Origin: Gemmatimonadota bacterium
Lineage (GTDB): Bacteria > JAAXHH01
Length of the DNA stretch: 43,318 nucleotides
Direction: 5' to 3'
NCBI GenBank assembly: GCA_026706345.1
Contig: JAPOYX010000014.1
Coordinates: forward strand, 1-43,318
Positions within the stretch are counted from its first letter, which is position 1; every line of letters begins with the position of its first letter. Under the pieces are notes generated by a model. The model did no database searches. It saw only the letters and a program-made list of their open reading frames with translations, and was not told the origin of the DNA. A program made the translations under genes and the position numbers. Positions 41,564 to 43,318 of this stretch are shown here, piece by piece.

Positions 41564-42487
41564 ATGACCGACCTTTCCCAGCAGACCGAACCCGCGATCG
41601 AAGTCCCCCGGATCGTGGACGATGAACAGATCCAGTTCTACGTGGACAACGGCTATCTCGTCGTCCCCGACCTGATGACCGCCGGGGAGCTCCAGGAATT
41701 GAAGGACGACCTGGTGGACGTGGCGCGGGGCAAGTATCCCTGCAGGGGACTCGATCCACCTGGTCCGGACGACACCGACGATGACGTGCTGCAGCGCATC
41801 CTGTGCATACACCAGCCGCACTTCGTCAGCCAGGTGATCGAGAAATACGTGCGCCATCCGAAGATCTGCGGCGTGCTGAGCCAGATCACCGCGGCCCACC
41901 TGCCCTATTGGGACGGGAGCGTCAAGTGCATGCAGTCCATGTACTTCATCAAGCCGCCCCGGTTCCAGGGCCAGGCCTGGCACCAGGACGAGATCTTCAT
42001 CCCCACGCGCGACCGGTCGCTGATCGGCGCGTGGATCGCCGTGGACGACGCCACGATAGAAAACGGATGCCTGTACGTCATACCCGGTTCCCATCGCAAT
42101 GGCTACCTCTATCCCCAGCGCGCGCACGAGAACCCCGACGAGTTCGATTTCGCCCCCGAGAGTCACGGCTTCGACGAGTCGGTGGAAGTGCCGGTCGAAG
42201 TGCGTGCCGGGGCCCTGGTATTCTTCAACGGCTATCTCCTGCATCGGTCCTACAAGAACCGGAGCGAACAGACTCGCCGCGTGCTGGTCAACCACTACTG
42301 CAACGCGTGGAGCCTCCTGCCGTGGGGCATAGAGGAGGGCGAGCGTCCCGCCACGGCCGACCGGCGCACGATCGTTCCGGTTTCCGGCACCGACCCCTAC
42401 GCCTGGAAGGGCTACGAACCCACGCAGGACAAGATCTGGATCCGCAACTGCAAGGCGGCGGATGAGATGAGGGAAGAGGCGCACTAG
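41564..42487 (+). CDS. Phytanoyl-CoA dioxygenase (PhyH) family protein
   Basis: 307 aa, Fe(II)/2-oxoglutarate oxygenase. HxD in AWHQDEIF (His140, Asp142), distal His227 in LLHRSYKNRS and Arg238/239 for 2-oxoglutarate. GSHRNGYLYPQRAHENPDEF and NHYCNAWSLLPWG are features of the larger bacterial PhyH subgroup that hydroxylates small substrates. It has its own promoter and is convergent, by 13 bases, with the broken methyltransferase. Substrate unknown. Confidence 0.93.
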   Translation: MTDLSQQTEPAIEVPRIVDDEQIQFYVDNGYLVVPDLMTAGELQELKDDLVDVARGKYPCRGLDPPGPDDTDDDVLQRILCIHQPHFVSQVIEKYVRHPKICGVLSQITAAHLPYWDGSVKCMQSMYFIKPPRFQGQAWHQDEIFIPTRDRSLIGAWIAVDDATIENGCLYVIPGSHRNGYLYPQRAHENPDEFDFAPESHGFDESVEVPVEVRAGALVFFNGYLLHRSYKNRSEQTRRVLVNHYCNAWSLLPWGIEEGERPATADRRTIVPVSGTDPYAWKGYEPTQDKIWIRNCKAADEMREEAH

Positions 42488-42500
42488 GGGCTCGCGGCGT

Positions 42501-43300
42501 TCACTCCCTGACCGCCGCGAATCCGATGATGGGTGGCGCCGCCATGAATTCGTCCCAGAACCCGTTGTTCCGCTCGGACGGATCCAACTGCGGGTCGACC
42601 CAGTGAAAACCGGCAAAGCCGGCTTCTTCGAAGGCGCGGCGATAGGTTTCCGGCGAGAGGTAGTAGTTGTTGAACTCGAACCGCGAGCCGTCGTCGTTCG
42701 TGAACCGGTAGACGATAGGGTCGCCTTCGGACGGCGCTGCCCCGGACTGCGTACTCTCGGTTAGCGTGCCTTCGGTCGGCGTCTCGGCCCTCCTGATGTA
42801 CGCCTTTTCGAATCCGTATCGGGCGTATGAGACCGTTCCGCCGGGCGCGCTCAGGACGTTGTCGTTGAACCCCACGAACCGCCCGCCCGGTTTCAGCGCG
42901 CCGTAGGCCGCCCGGACGAAGCGAAGGAGTTCGTTCGCGTCGCGGGCGTAGTTCAGCAGGTACATGGCCACGACGAGATCGACGGGCTCGTCCAGGACCA
43001 GGGCCGCCGCGTCCCGGTTCAGATACCGGCAACCCGTGGGGCGCGTGCGTTCCTCGGCCTCTGCCAGCCGGATCATTTCGGCCGAGACGTCGACACCGAG
43101 CACCTCCCCGGCGCCGGCGAGCTTCAGCTTGCGCGTGTAGAATCCCTCGCCGCAGGCCAGTCGAGCGCCTTCATCCCGCCGATGTCCCCGAGCGTTTCAA
43201 AAAGCGTGTATTCTTCGATGTAACTACGAAACGACAGTTGCTTGGAGTCTTTGTAGGCCCCGGCGATGGCATCGTATTCGGATTCGGCTGGTTGCGTCAT
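42501..43300 (-). pseudogene. Class I SAM-dependent methyltransferase, frameshifted
   Basis: The gene begins at the ATG at 43300 (MTQPAESEYDAIAGAYKDSK) and reads to KALD, where one base, probably a C of CTCGACCTGG, is missing near 43160. Restoring it gives KALDLACGEGFYTRKLKLAG and then GVDVSAEMIRLAEAEE in the frame that runs to 42501. The SAM motif I is LDLACGEG, with LKPGGRFVGFNDN later. A sequencing or assembly error is as likely as a real mutation. If intact it would be a 265-aa cytoplasmic methyltransferase. An alternative start at 43103 would yield 200 aa without motif I. Its substrate is unknown. Confidence 0.85.
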
Positions 43301-43318
43301 TGGGGCATCTTAGTGGTG

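Overview
The window reads as a chromosomal contig from an uncultured, GC-rich, Gram-negative bacterium. Outer-membrane-type products (an autotransporter-like barrel and several lipoproteins), a Tat substrate, and repeated Gfo/Idh/MocA oxidoreductases, SDRs and phytanoyl-CoA-type dioxygenases suggest a marine or soil heterotroph of a Latescibacterota/Poribacteria-like type. That placement is inference from gene content only. Promoters are sigma-70-like (TTGACA, about 17 bp, TATAAT variants) in front of several operons. No rRNA, tRNA, CRISPR array or replication origin was recognised.

Layout. 1-5745 (-) is one continuous reading frame holding two complete UvrA copies in tandem. At the extreme left edge it runs into a short antisense piece of an SDR gene, so the contig end may be chimeric. 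5872-8649 is a more AT-rich island bounded by a perfect 17-bp inverted repeat. It holds three small passenger genes (an anchored NDPxSF-type protein, a 96-aa orphan, a DUF2335 membrane protein) and a decayed IS1595/ISXO2-like transposase. 8834-14040 (+) carries a methyltransferase, two Gfo/Idh/MocA oxidoreductases, a lipoprotein, a DUF971 protein and an SDR. A Tat-exported class-V aminotransferase-like protein (-) follows, divergent from a cold-shock gene that has a long leader and a clear terminator. Next comes an S58-like peptidase.

17177-30320 (-) is the most unusual stretch. It holds a TolB-repeat/CehA-like hydrolase, a lipoprotein with Ig-like domains, plant-type leucine-rich repeats and propeller-like repeats, and a 1448-aa protein that joins four Cache-like domains, two Calx-beta domains and an autotransporter barrel. 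Beyond these lie a PhyH dioxygenase, a shortened Cache paralogue that keeps only the last barrel strand, and a PLP-dependent decarboxylase. Together they suggest a cell-surface sensing, binding and degradation locus undergoing duplication and decay.

30436-43300 is mostly housekeeping and catabolic: adenosylhomocysteinase (-), a MATE transporter, a dtd-maf-DUF457-coiled coil-Gfo/Idh-SDR run, kptA with a GH113-like gene, an aldehyde:ferredoxin oxidoreductase-family enzyme (-), a second PhyH, and a frameshifted methyltransferase (-) at the right edge. The dehydrogenases, dioxygenases and hydrolases fit use of modified sugars, cyclitols or small alkylated compounds, but no substrate can be named from sequence.
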